Assembly (NCBI RefSeq): GCF_020520425.1
Contig: NC_079490.1
Coordinates: 49,826,517-49,890,516 of the forward strand
Reading direction: 5' to 3'
Source of the DNA: Spinacia oleracea
Taxonomy: Eukaryota > Streptophyta > Magnoliopsida > Caryophyllales > Amaranthaceae
DNA: 64,000 nt
The notes under the pieces are model-generated. The model made no database searches and was not told the DNA's origin. It was given only the letters and a program-made list of their open reading frames with translations. The position numbers and the translations under genes were made by a program. This document shows, in pieces, positions 34,277 through 46,364 of this stretch; position 1 is the first letter of the stretch, and every line of letters starts with the position of its first letter.

Positions 34277-35669
34277 TGTTAGGTTATGATACATATGACA
34301 ATTCATAAATCATGCGGAAAAACCATAAAGCCAGGAAAGCATATTATTTACACATAATCATTTAGCATAGAATTGATGCATACATGTTGTAGCGTGCCTT
34401 CCCTAGCTGCGCCAGAACCTAACAAGAACAAGTCTTTAGGACTCCAAATGTCGTTCCGGATCCGCCTCAAGTTAGACCAACTAGAATCGCCCTTAAGGTT
34501 ACTAGGAATTTCGGCTATGTGTTTGCAAGTGTATGGCTGATTTTTCTTTCAAAAACTTACCCTTTGAATACTTCAATCGTACCTGCAAATAATGACCCTA
34601 GGCCCTTATTTATAGAGGTATGGAAAAGGAACTGGAATCCTATTAGGATACTAATTAGTTAAACTAGAATCCTAGTAGGACTCTAACTAATTAATTTTAT
34701 CCTTTTAGGATTAGGAATTTAATCATCAAACAAATCCTATACAATTTAGGTTTCGTATGTGAACACAAACTCTACACGAGCATGACCCACGAGCGTGCAG
34801 GCCATGCCCGCGCACAGCCTACACGGCCGCTCGGCCCACGCGAGTCGCAAGCCCACGCGAGCAGCAGCACCACTCGCAGCCCATTGCTGCGCGCGCTGCC
34901 ATGGCCTGGCCTTGCGCTGGGCCTGGCGTGGCCTTGGCTGTTCGTGTGGCGCGCTTGGCTTGCTGGGCGATGGCCTGGCTTCGTGCTGGGCCCTCGTCCG
35001 GCAGGCCTCGTCCGATGCTTATTCGTACGATACGCTTCCGATTAAATTCCCGGTTCCGGAATTCATTTCCGATACGAACAATATTTAATATTTCCGATTC
35101 CGGAATTAATTTCCGTTTCGAACAAATATTTAATATTTCCGTTTCCGGAATTATTTTCCGATTCCGATAATATTTCCGATTCTGACAATATTTCCGTATC
35201 CGGCAATATTTCCGATTCCGGCAATATTTCCATTTCCGATAATATTTTCCGATACGTACCATGTTTCCGTTTCCGGCAACATCTACGACTTGGATAATAT
35301 TTATATTTCCGATACGATCCATATTTCCGTTTCCGGCAGTATCATCGTTTCCGGAGTATTCATTTCTTGCTTGTGACGATCTCAGCTCCCACTGAAACCA
35401 AGATCCGTCGATTCCGAATATCCATAGATAGAGTATTTAATGCCATTAAATACTTGATCCGTTTACGTAATATTTGTGTGACCCTACGGGTTCAGTCATG
35501 AGTAAGCTGTGGATTAATATCATTAATTCCACTTGAACTGAAGCGGCCTCTAGCTAGGCATTCAGCTCACTTGATCTCACTGAATTATTAACTTGTTAAT
35601 TAATACTGAACCGCATTTATTAGACTTAACATAGAATGCATACTTGGACCAAGGGCATTATTTCCTTCA
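34277..35669 (-). repeat. Copia-B 3' LTR
   Basis: 1,393 bp, TGTTAGG to CCTTCA. Keeps a minus TATA (CTCTATAAATAAGG, about 34607-34618). Lacks about 27 bp present in the 5' LTR near 43360-43395. TTTCCG array at 35040-35340. Confidence 0.9.
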
Positions 35670-36430
35670 GTCTCCCACTTGTCCTTAGGGACAAGTGTGC
35701 ATTTCCTAATTCCTTTGTCGCTCGATGCTTGCTCTTGAACATAAGGTAAGAGTTGTCATCCTTATTATGTCCAGAGGTGTTTCTCGGTTTCAGAGTTCAA
35801 CTGATCAAATAAACAGATAATCATAGCCTATGATTCATCCGAGCACGGCCATGCATTTCACAGTTTCTAGCTCTCCGAGTGGCCTTGTACAACTTTTAAG
35901 CATCTCATCCCGATTTATGGGAGGACAATCCCAATCTTGCGATCTTGAGATTAGACTTCGTTTGATAGGTGATTACCTGAGCGTTGCCTTTATAGCCTCC
36001 TTTTACGGTGCGACGGTTGGTCAACGTCAAAGCAACCAGTTCTCAAACAAGTAATCTCAAATCACTCAGGTATTGAGGATTTAGTGTCTAATAATTTTAA
36101 TGAAATTTACTTATGACAGATTTTCATCTCTTACAGTAAAGTTTCATAGGTCTTGTCCGATACTAGTCTTCCCAAAGTAAGTATCTATGCAAATGATTAT
36201 GACATTGCCATGTCCACATAGTTGAAGAAACAGAACTACTAGTCATCTTGCATTCTAATCGTCTAACGTCTTCTATGCGTCCAATTTTATAGAAAACTCC
36301 GACTAGGGACCATTTTCAACCTTTGACATTCAAGTTCACTTGATAGACATTTCTTAGTCACAGGACTGGTCCTGACAGTCTATCTTGAATATTTTGTCAA
36401 ATTGAAGGGACTCATCATTTAATACTAAAC
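35670..36430 (-). other. Copia-B 3' untranslated region with polypurine tract and perfect hairpin
   Basis: Minus purine run GACAAGTGGGAGAC abuts the LTR. CACTTGTCC-TTAG-GGACAAGTG (35677-35698) is a perfect 9-bp stem with a 4-base loop overlapping that tract. Confidence 0.65.
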
Positions 36431-36539
36431 CAAGATTAAATGGAATATGAAAATACATTTCATATTTGATAAATGTTCAACCCCAATGTTTTACAACCAT
36501 GGGCCTCAGACCCATCTTTAAAACAGTTCATGAAATTCA

Positions 36540-37260
36540 AAGCTATGCTTGATTTCCAGTGCTATAATGTGAGTGTTGCTTCTCACTTGTTGCATAGGTT
36601 TAGTTATCATGCTTTGCTAATCTTAATATCCTTTTCATCAAATGTTCTTCGAGATATGATGATAAGATCTTTTTGAGTTTGTTTATTATGTGATCTAGTC
36701 TTTCTTACTTTGATAGTGGTTTTACGCATTTTGCAATGAAGAACCATCAAGTTAGCAGACGTTTTTCTTGCTTCAAGAGTGGTTCTACGCATTTTTCAAT
36801 GAAGAACCATCAAGCCAGCAGATAGGTGATCTACCCAATTTCAGTGAAGAACTTCAAACAACTCTGTTTTATTGCTTCTTAGGCAATAATTACTTTTACT
36901 TCAACTATTTAGGTTGCTAGTGATGCTTTGTTTGGATTTACTTATCCAAGCAGTTCACAGATATGTGGAAAACTTTCCAACTGTATCTTAGAACATAGAA
37001 ATTAATATTTTAATTTCCCACGCAACAACTCATGGTCTCCGATCCATGTTGCCATTTCAAAACACGATGCTCTATAGCTCGTCCTTATCAATGGTTAACT
37101 CCAAAGGGTCTTGCTTGATCCTTTGCCAGTGTTTATGCGTGTAGCATCAATATTTAGCATATCTTTATTTCCTTGAATCAAGAACTATTCCTATGTACCT
37201 TTTCAAGTACCATAAGTATTCTTGATCTCAATCTAGTTGATCTTCACTTAGATCAATAGA
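36540..37260 (-). pseudogene. Copia-B RNase H/RT C-terminal relic
   Basis: Nucleotide blocks align with copia-A 31870-32600 (for example around the RNase H end and the 'aagtaccataagtattcttg' stretch), but frames are destroyed by many indels. Confidence 0.45.
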
Positions 37261-38002
37261 GATTGGTATATGTTCGTCATGCCTAAAGTCATACGATACG
37301 TTTTTGGCGATCCTCATATTATATCATTCATAATAGATTCTTTTGCAGAATAATTTCCAATTGAATTCTATTCATGTAACTTTAGCTCATCTAGTTTCAG
37401 TAGATACTAAATCCAGCTAAATTCTTTGACATATAATATAGGTTAAGAATCTTACTTAGATCCTTTGATGTTTAACTTAGTAAATACTTATACATAGTTC
37501 AAACATTCATTACTTAGATTTATTCACATGGGTCGAATATCTCCAATGGAGTATTTCGTGCTTGATTTAGTAAATGCCATTACTTAATCCAAAACAATAA
37601 TATAAGATCTTTGTAAATAGATCTTAATACCCAGTATGTACTAAGTTTCGCCTTGGTCCGTCATTGATGAATAATTTCAAATCTAAGTCATTAGCATTTG
37701 AATGTTATTTCACAATAGAGAGATATATGTGTGATACACATGGGACCAATTAAGTTTTTATGTACTCCCACTAAACTTCTTATATATCTATAAGAATTAT
37801 GTACATTTTATGAAACTAAAATGCTTATTAGCTTCACTAAAATACAGTTCCAATTCCTAATTGCTTGCTTAAATCTGTACTTAGATTTCATAAGTTAGCA
37901 TTCCTTTTCAAGTATTTATTTGGATCCATAAATCCTATGACATGCCATGTATATAGTTTTCTTCCAACATTTGTTTGAGGAATACGTTTTGTCATCCAAT
38001 TG

Positions 38003-38215
38003 TCATATGTACCAATATGCAATCATTGCTTGAATTATAGACTTGAGCATTACGATTATGTATGAGGTTTCAACACAATCCATGCCATGAATTTGCTTGT
38101 AACCTTTAGCAACTAATCTAGCTTTGTGTGTGAACACAATTCCATGTTTGATGGTTTTTATCCTTAAAACAAACTTGCAACCAATAGGTGTGAAACTATT
38201 CTTGCAAATCAACAA
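38003..38215 (-). pseudogene. Copia-B reverse transcriptase relic
   Basis: A short open frame retains HKARLVAKGYKQIHGMD, which aligns with FKARLVAKGYRQVHGVD of copia-A RT (57200-57290). It is the only readable pol piece in copia-B. No catalytic YVDD is found nearby in frame. Confidence 0.65.
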
Positions 38216-41200
38216 AATTTCAATTTTGTCATCAAAACATTGGTTATGTTTTATGGCCTTTAACCATCTAAAACATTTGAGTCTATATATGGCCTCTAAC
38301 CATTTTAGGGAATCTGGGTTTCGTCATAGCTTTCTTACAGGTCACAAACTCATTAATAGTTTGACTGCAAGTTGTAGGTTTCTTCACTATTAATAGAAGA
38401 ATCTCATAGTTTCATTGACCTGAACTCTATGCCTACTTGGGTATAGAACATCAAACAATAGAATATCAACAGGCACTTTGAGAGTCCTTTGAATATTCTG
38501 TTCTCCTTGAAGCACTTGTAAAGTCTTCTAAGAGATGTCTATTCTTTAAAGCCACTTGTAAAGTCCTTACAGAATAAGTTCGGATTTTCTGAAGCACTTC
38601 GAAAAGCCTCCGGAATGTCCGTTTATGTTTGTTGTTCGCCTCGAAGACTTTCGAGGTCTATTTTCTCCCACTTGTCATTTTAGAAACGAATCTCCAGAAG
38701 GACATTATTTCGAGCAAACAAACATTATGTTCTCAAAAATTCGTGGTAGAAACAATACCCTTGTGTCTCATTTGAATAAATCACAATGAAACATATATCT
38801 ATACTTGGGCCTTAGTTTGTCGAATGACAAACACTAAGCTCCCACTGAGTTTTGCAACTCTCTAGATGTATTTTATGAAAAGTTATTCTGAAATTACTTT
38901 TCAATAGCTTTGACGAATTTGTTTTAGTTTGGTGGTAGTTGAGCATTTTGTTTTAGAAATTATAGGAAAAGTCTTTATGATTCATCATTAATCGAATCAA
39001 GTACTAATTGACTTCTATTATTCCAACTAAGATATGCCATATCTTATGGACCTAGATTGTGAAATTACAACACACAATCATTGATGATCATATTTGGTCT
39101 CAAGTAATCATCAACATGATCTAACCTAGATCTTTATGATTTCTTGCCAAGTGGATTTTATACTTCTGAATCTTTGAACTAGCCAAACAGATTCAACTTA
39201 TATCACATATGAGTAAATAAACCTATATTCACTCAAATCCATGTGAAATAACAAAGTCATAAAATCTTTCTTTAGCTTTGAACTCTATTGTCTAGGCGTT
39301 CTAACAATAGTTCATATCTTTTGTTACTTTCAACAAGTAAGACTAGTTGTCTTAAATTGATCTAGAAATCAATCAATTTTCAAAAGTCCATCAAAATAGA
39401 GCTTTTGAATGTTAACTTGTTGATATGGTCTAAGCAAAAATGCCAAAGATTAGTGGAACTCAAATCAAGGGGTTGATTTGAACCTAGTAAAGTTTTTATT
39501 TAAAGAGTTGTTTGTTTTAATCAAGCATATTGACTCAACCCGTAAATGACCATTTCATTCAAATAAACAAACAAACAAGCATTGTTTTTGTTCTTCTGAA
39601 TGTGAGTCTTTCTGTGTTTGAAGCAGAAATTTAGGTATGCTGATTATGGAACAAAATAGCCATTAAGTTCCAGCCTTTGAAAGGACTTAAAACAAACTTA
39701 GATGACTCTACAATTAATGTAGCAATGCCATGCTTCATTTCCCACTTGTAGGCCATTAGTGTAGCTTAGCTTCCATTGTTTGAGTTATTACCGAAGTAAG
39801 AACCTCAAGCGGTATATGATACCAAGGAAGTTTGATTGCCAGGTCACTTTCTTTAAACATTAACTTTTAGGTAGAAACGGAATTGTAAGTTCCTTTCACT
39901 TGTTCCTTGTTTTCCTATTTCTTGTACCCTTTCTTATAGCCTTAAGAATGAATTCTCTAGTGTTGACTTTTATACTTTGTTTAGACATGTCCAATGTCAC
40001 CCCAACAAGGGTTCTTACCATTTAATTTATGTTGAATATTCTGTTTCAACTAGATGATCTTACCAGAAGCTTCTAAAGTTCTCTAAGCATTGATCTATTC
40101 GAATGTCTAGGGACTAGACTCATTCGAGAATTAAATGGACTAAGATTTTAGGTTGCTAACCATTGGTAAAGCTGAGCGTTTAAACTCAATGCTTTATGAT
40201 CTCAAAACTACATTGTATTTTGAATTCACAAGCACCAATCGGTTTGCCATTCGACTTTGATACTCGAAAACAACCATAAAAGTCAATAAAAGAAACGTAC
40301 ATTTAAATTTCTCATTTTCTCTCATTTCCGTGAATCGTTCTTGGATTCATTACCAATCAAGGAAATTTACTGTTACCTTTCTAAAAGGATTTATTGCAGT
40401 GCAAGATATTTAATTATAAACAATAATTAAAACATACATTGAAGCATGCAAAGTCTAAACATTTATCATGATTAATAACTTGAAAATTAAAGCAATCATG
40501 CAATTTAAACAAGTCATTAGCATTTCATTCGAATTATGTGTTCCGGCAGGTGTGAATAAAATGATTCCAAGACCCTAAAACCATTGAAGAATTAAGCACA
40601 GTTTGTCGACTCAATTCTAAAACATTTTAGGTAAGCAAAAGCCTTTTGCTAATAGTCTAGAAACTACTCTTGGTTGATAGGTACGTCTAAGAACTTATTA
40701 GGTAAACCTATCGATTTTGCCACGACATAAAAGGAATCCTTACTTATATCGTTGAGTTTCACCAAAACTAACATGTACTCACAATTATTTGTGTACCTTG
40801 CCCCTTTAGGACCAATAAGTAACACCTCGCTGAGCGAAAACTATTACTAGATTGATGTAAAGGATATCCAAGCAAGTGTATATTTTGGCATGGCACCTTT
40901 TAACTCAATTTTTAAATTTGGAACTTAAGGCTCTTACTATGTTGGTTAGATTTTAAGTCAACTAAAATCCTTAATCATACAACATAATCAAGCTTTGATC
41001 TCATGCATTTTAAGACATATTTAAAAGCAATAAATAATTTAAAACATGCATAAGATAAATGTGATCTAGTATGGCCCGACTTCATCTTGAAGCTTTAACT
41101 TCAAAGTCCGTCTTGAAAATCTCCGTGGGAGGCACCATTTTCTTCAAATAGAATAAGCTATAATTAAAACTAATTACAACTATTTGATTGTACGCAGACC

Positions 41201-41840
41201 ATATTTGAATTTAAAAACAACTTTGGTACTTTAGACCAATTACATTCAAATTAATGGTACGCAGACCATATTTTCTATCCTATTTGGGCCATACTAGTCA
41301 CTTCATAACCTGCAAAACAGTACATATACAATATATACCATTCACCCATTCATTATCATGAATGACCCACATAGCTGGTTAGTAAAACACATTATGCATC
41401 ACATAAACATTTGCAGCAATTAATCAAGGGCACCAATAATCTACAAATTATTCAGTCCTTATTAATTCTAATCAAGTTGTTTTAACCTTAAGGATTTGTA
41501 GACCTAAGCAAGAGTATATGACTAAAAGGGCTCCCACTTAAACCAATAAATTCATATGCTTTACTAATTTTAAACATAAAAATGTATTTCTAGTCTAACC
41601 GGAAACATACAAATTTAATTAAAATTTAAAGCTCATATAAATTTATAATTGAATCCATAAATTTAATTTAATTTCAGTCGTATTTAAATTAATTCATGAT
41701 TTTAATTTTAGTAAAATAATTAGAATAAATAAAATTTATTATAATTACAATATTCAAAATTAAAATCCAAGAAAATAATTTAAATTATTAATTTTAAAAT
41801 TAATTAAAATTACGTAAACTGAAAATTTCAAATTAAAATT
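38216..41840 (-). other. Copia-B decayed integrase-gag region and leader, no readable frame
   Basis: Patches resemble copia-A integrase/RT spacer (38560-38720, cf. 57650-57720) and leader (40530-40990). No ORF survives. AT-rich leader sequence runs on to 41840. Confidence 0.45.
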
Positions 41841-41849
41841 TCAAAACGA

Positions 41850-42420
41850 TCTAATCGCAACGCAACAACCCCACGCAACGCACGCCCATGGGCCACACGC
41901 ACACAACCATCGCTGGCCATGTGCGCGCAGCCCATGCGCTGCGTCGCATCGCTGCTGCTCCCCATCGCAAGGTGCGCGCCAGCGCTCGTCGCAACAAGCA
42001 TGCTGCTGACCATCGCTGGGCGCAACGCTCGTCGCACGTCGCAGCAAGCACGCTGCACGCCATCGCTGGGCGCAGCGCTCGTCGCACGTCGCAACAAGCA
42101 CGCTGCACGCCATTGCTGGGCGCAGCTCTCGTCGCACGTCGCAACAAGCACTAGCGCTCGTTGCGCGCGAGGCTCCGCACGCTTGCGCGAGGCAGTGCGC
42201 GCTGTGGCGCAGCACGCTTGCTGCCCACACGCGACTGCTCGTGCCTTGCTCTCGCCCTTGCCCATGCGCCCATTGCTCACAGCCCACGACACAAGGCAGG
42301 GCTGCTGCCTTGTGCTCGTGCACCATGCCCTTGCTCACTGCATTCGTACCGCATGGGCGACGAGCTCCCTTGCTCGTCGTCGCATGCCCGAACTATACAA
42401 CACCCCTTAAGGGTAACACG
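41850..42420 (-). repeat. GC-rich island in copia-B leader with 50-bp tandem repeat
   Basis: Units of 50 bp start at 42011, 42061 and 42111 (catcgctgggcgca ... cgctgcacgc). Overlapping ORFs on both strands are composition-driven and not considered genes. Confidence 0.65.
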
Positions 42421-43170
42421 TAGCGTCCATTGCTTTGTGCGTGCAAGTTATATGAGCGAATCGCATAAAAATTAAAATTTTATTTTCAAAATTAATACAA
42501 ATTAATAAATCATATTAATTTCATAAATTTAGGGCGAAAAATCGAAAATTTATTATTTAATTGATTTCCGATTAACATGGATTCAAGTCTAGGTCATAAA
42601 AATTTAAAATTTAACATAAATTTACAATTTTTATGGTGGTTTTTAATCATAGGTATCTAATTAAATTATAACTAATTATGAAAATCAAATTAATTCTAAA
42701 TTATTCCAATTTTCAACAAATTAATCATTATTACAAATTAGATTGCATAATTAACAAGGCTAGGCATTCAAACTTGTTAAACATATACAGTAGGTCAATC
42801 AAAAATTCAAGATTTATCAACAAGAATCGCAAATATTTAATTTAACATCTTAAATTTACGAAATTTTGCATTCGAAAAACTAAAACCTCCGAAAAGTCGT
42901 AGTTAGGCTTCGAATTTGAGAATTCTGGGTTCGGCTGAAAAAATTTTTTTTTGTCAAAATTTTAGAATGCCTTTTACATGCGGAATTGAAACAAAAATCA
43001 CTTGATTTGGATGAGGAACGAAGAAACTGCCGAAAAACTGCGTACGTATAATTAAATAAACGCAATTTGCAAATAATTAACAATTACGAAAATTAATCAC
43101 CCCTTTTAATTCTTGCAAATTTGTAATATTTAACCATGTTCATGCAATTTAGATTATGAAAATAATGAGA

Positions 43171-43184
43171 GGCTCGTGATACCA
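43171..43184 (-). promoter_or_regulatory. Copia-B primer-binding site (Met-tRNA-like)
   Basis: The minus strand reads TGGTATCACGAGCC one base after the LTR end ACA. Copia-C has TGGTATCATGAGCC in the same position. Confidence 0.7.
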
Positions 43185-43185
43185 C

Positions 43186-44560
43186 TGTTCGGTTATGATA
43201 CATATGACAATTCATAAATCATGCGGAAAAACCATAAAGCCAGGAAAGCATATTATTTACACATAATCATTTAGCATAGAATTGATGCATACATGTTGTA
43301 GCGTGCCTTCCCTAGCTGCGCCAGAACCGAACAAGAACAAGTCTTTAGGACTCCAAATGTCGTCCCACCATAGATAGTCCACAGTACGTCTGGATCCGCC
43401 TCAAGTTAGACCAACTAGAATCGCCCTTAAGGTTACTAGGAATTTCGGCTATGTGTATGCAAGTGTATGGCTGATTTTTCTTTCAAAAACTTACCCTTTT
43501 TCTTTCAAAAACTGGAATCCTATTAGGATACTAATTAGTTAAACTAGAATCCTAGTAGGACTCTAACTAATTAATTTTATCTTTTTAGGATTAGGAATTT
43601 AATCATCAAACAAATCCTATACAATTTAGGTTTCGTATGTGAACACAAACTCTACACGAGCATGACCCACGAGCGTGCAGGCCATGCCCGCGCACAGCCT
43701 ACACGGCCGCTCGGCCCACGCGAGTCGCAAGCCCACGCGAGCAGCAGCACCACTCGCAGCCCATTGCTGCGCGCGCTACCATGGCCTGCTGGGCCTGGCC
43801 TTGCGCTGGGCCTGGCGTGGCCTTGGCTGTTCGTGTGGCGCGCTTGGCTTGCTGGGCGATGGCCTGGCTTCGTGCTGGGCCCTCGTCCGGCAGGCCTCGT
43901 CCGATGCTTATTCGTACGATACGCTTCCGATTAAATTCCCGGTTCCGGAATTCATTTCCGATACGAACAATATTTTTTTTATTTCCGATTCCGGAATTAA
44001 TTTCCGTTTCGAACAAATATTTAATATTTCCGTTTCCGGAATTATTTTCCGATTCCGATAATATTTCCGATTATGACAATATTTCCGTTTCCGGCAATAT
44101 TTTCGATTCCGGCAATATTTCCATTTCCGATAATATTTTCCGATACGTACCATGTTTCCGTTTGCGGCAACATCTACGACTTGGATAATATTTATATTTC
44201 CGATACGATCCATATTTCCGTTTCCGGCAATATCATCGTTTCCGGAGTATTTATTTCTTGCTTGTGACGATCTCAGCTCCCACTGAAACCAAGATCCGTC
44301 GATTCCGAATATCCATAGATAGAGTATTTAATGCCATTAAATACTTGATCCGTTTACGTACTATTTGTGTGACCCTACGGGTTCAGTCAAGAGTAAGCTG
44401 TGGATTAATATCATTAATTCCACTTGAACTGAAGCGGCGTCTAGCTAGGCATTCAGCTCACTTGATCTCACTGAATTATTAACTTGTTAATTAATACTGA
44501 ACCGCATTTATTAGACTTAACATAGAATGCATACTTGGACCAAGGGCATTATTTCCTTCA
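43186..44560 (-). repeat. Copia-B 5' LTR, TATA region deleted
   Basis: 1,375 bp. Relative to the 3' LTR it lacks about 75 bp around 43498, including the TATA box. The junction carries a duplicated 'tttttctttcaaaaact'. Confidence 0.9.
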
Positions 44561-44565
44561 CGATC

Positions 44566-44761
44566 CACCTCCAAACACTCCGAAAGCACCCAAATGATTG
44601 TAAAATCACCTGAAATATCAAAGAAAACACAAACGGAGCGTAATAGAGTACAATAACGACGACTTATGCAATTATGACTCTAAATGCAACTAAAATGAGA
44701 CGAATGCCTAGAAATGCAACCTAAATGAGCCTAGAATACCCTATATAAATATGATTCATCA
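44566..44761 (-). repeat. Athila 3' LTR, part 2
   Basis: Continues the LTR after copia-B (cacctccaaacactcc to gattcatca). Confidence 0.92.
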
Positions 44762-44776
44762 AATTCCCCCAAGCTA
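44762..44776 (-). promoter_or_regulatory. Athila polypurine tract
   Basis: The minus strand reads TAGCTTGGGGGAATT immediately before the 3' LTR. Similar TAGCTTGGGGGAG copies lie further inside at about 45646-45660 and 46290-46302. Confidence 0.75.
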
Positions 44777-46364
44777 AACTGTTGCTTGTCCCCAGGCAAC
44801 ACTAGACCGAAAACAGAGAAATGAGACGCACATGACTTTCATTGAACCTGAACAAACCTACTCAACTCTCGGGCAAACAATCAAACAAAGTTATTAAGAC
44901 AGAAATTTTAGCTCGGATACAAATAGAACCACAAAGCATCATGATCCACAATTGAAACAACCAAGCTTAGCCACAAACCGTTCTCAATCAAGCTAGTCGT
45001 CGCCGCATACCTTGTAGAATATGAATATATGATGCAACGCGGGGTAAGATGACAATAGCAAGAAACAATTTTCGCTCATTCACAAAACACACATGCCGAT
45101 CAAGAGGTCTTTATAATAAGCTTGTAATGGGGCTAGGTGAAAAGGAAGGGTAGGATATAATTTGGGAAAAAGTGAGAGTAAGGTCCAACTTGGGGAGCAA
45201 ATGTGAACTATATGCGTCGGCGTGATAATGTCGAAAATCCAACTCCATCGAACCATGAAACCCGAACAATCAACCAAGTTATATATGACCAAGGGGAAAA
45301 ACATAATATAATGTCAATGATCTTTGTTCAATCCCCTTTCCTTGCCTTCAAACTATATACAAAAACGAAAAACATATTTTTGATTTTTCTTTGATTTTTC
45401 TATTTTTTTCTTCTTTTTCCCTTTTTTTTTCTCTCTTTTTTTTCTATTTTTTTTTTTTTGAAAATGAAACTAAAGAATGAAATCGAAAGTACATAAAAAA
45501 TCTAATGCTAACTGTTACAAGCTTGGGTGCCAACAATAATATACACCATTTCTGAACCACAAATCCAAACATAGCCTCGAACCACGAACTATTGGCTTAG
45601 TGTGCCAATCAATCAACATCAACGAAACCATTACGAACACCGAAGCTCCCCCAAGCTAGACTCGGGACAAGTAACCAACGGGGCTAATAGGGCTCAATTT
45701 TGTGGAGTTAAAAGAATAAACGGACAAGGCTACAACATGGGTATGAAAGGCAGGAACTGATGTTTCTAAATTCGTCTGAAGGCTTCCTAAGAGAAAGGCC
45801 TCTGTCATACGCGGCATGCGTGAGTTGCAACTAAACTACTAATGAATCTCAAGCCAAAATCATACGATAACAAGTCACATAAATCACGCAAACACATAGT
45901 AAGGTGACCTACAAGGTAATTGGCTAGCTATTCTTGACACGAGACTAACATCTTACCGCATACCATTCAATTGGTTCACACAATGCCAAGCAGTTATCAA
46001 TGTATAGCACAACCGACTGAATTTCAGAATCATAACTAAGTTCAAGAGAAGCTCAAGAGAGTCAAATAAAGTCCGAACATGGTTTGAAAGTCAAATACAC
46101 TATGCAGGGTATAAAGAAGTATGGATGCAAGTAAAGAAAAACAACTAAACTAATCAATAATACTAGGAAAGTAGTACATTTTTTTCGTTGCACGTAAACT
46201 CCCACCCCTAATGGATGGTACAAAGCGTACAACACCTATGAAAGCAATAAAAACTACACTAAGAAAGCAATAAAGGATAGGATATCCCTCCCCCAAGCTA
46301 GAATGATGCAGTGACCCCACTGCGACAATACATAGTAATGCAAGGGAAAGAGAAAAGGAACGAC
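44777..46364 (-). other. Athila 3' untranslated region
   Basis: Non-coding. On the element strand, 45374-45461 is a near-pure A/G tract of about 90 bases. Two extra polypurine-like copies are described in the findings. Confidence 0.5.

Larger units (their letters stand above)
34277..44560 (-). mobile_element. Copia-B: decayed BARE/Angela-like copia element
   Basis: 10.3 kb, flanked by CGATC (34272-34276, 44561-44565), inside the Athila 3' LTR. LTRs 34277-35669 and 43186-44560. Minus strand. Coding region is extensively decayed, with only scattered homology to copia-A. The leader 40530-40990 matches the copia-A leader 59936-60355, showing the same family. The uninterrupted second Athila LTR confirms both boundaries. 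Confidence 0.9.

Noticed and set aside
36473..36792. Short ORFs on both strands
   Set aside because: They overlie decayed RNase H sequence of copia-B in the wrong frame or strand.
41828..42475. Ala/Arg/Cys-rich ORFs on both strands
   Set aside because: Six-frame openness of a GC-rich tandem-repeat island inside a retrotransposon leader.
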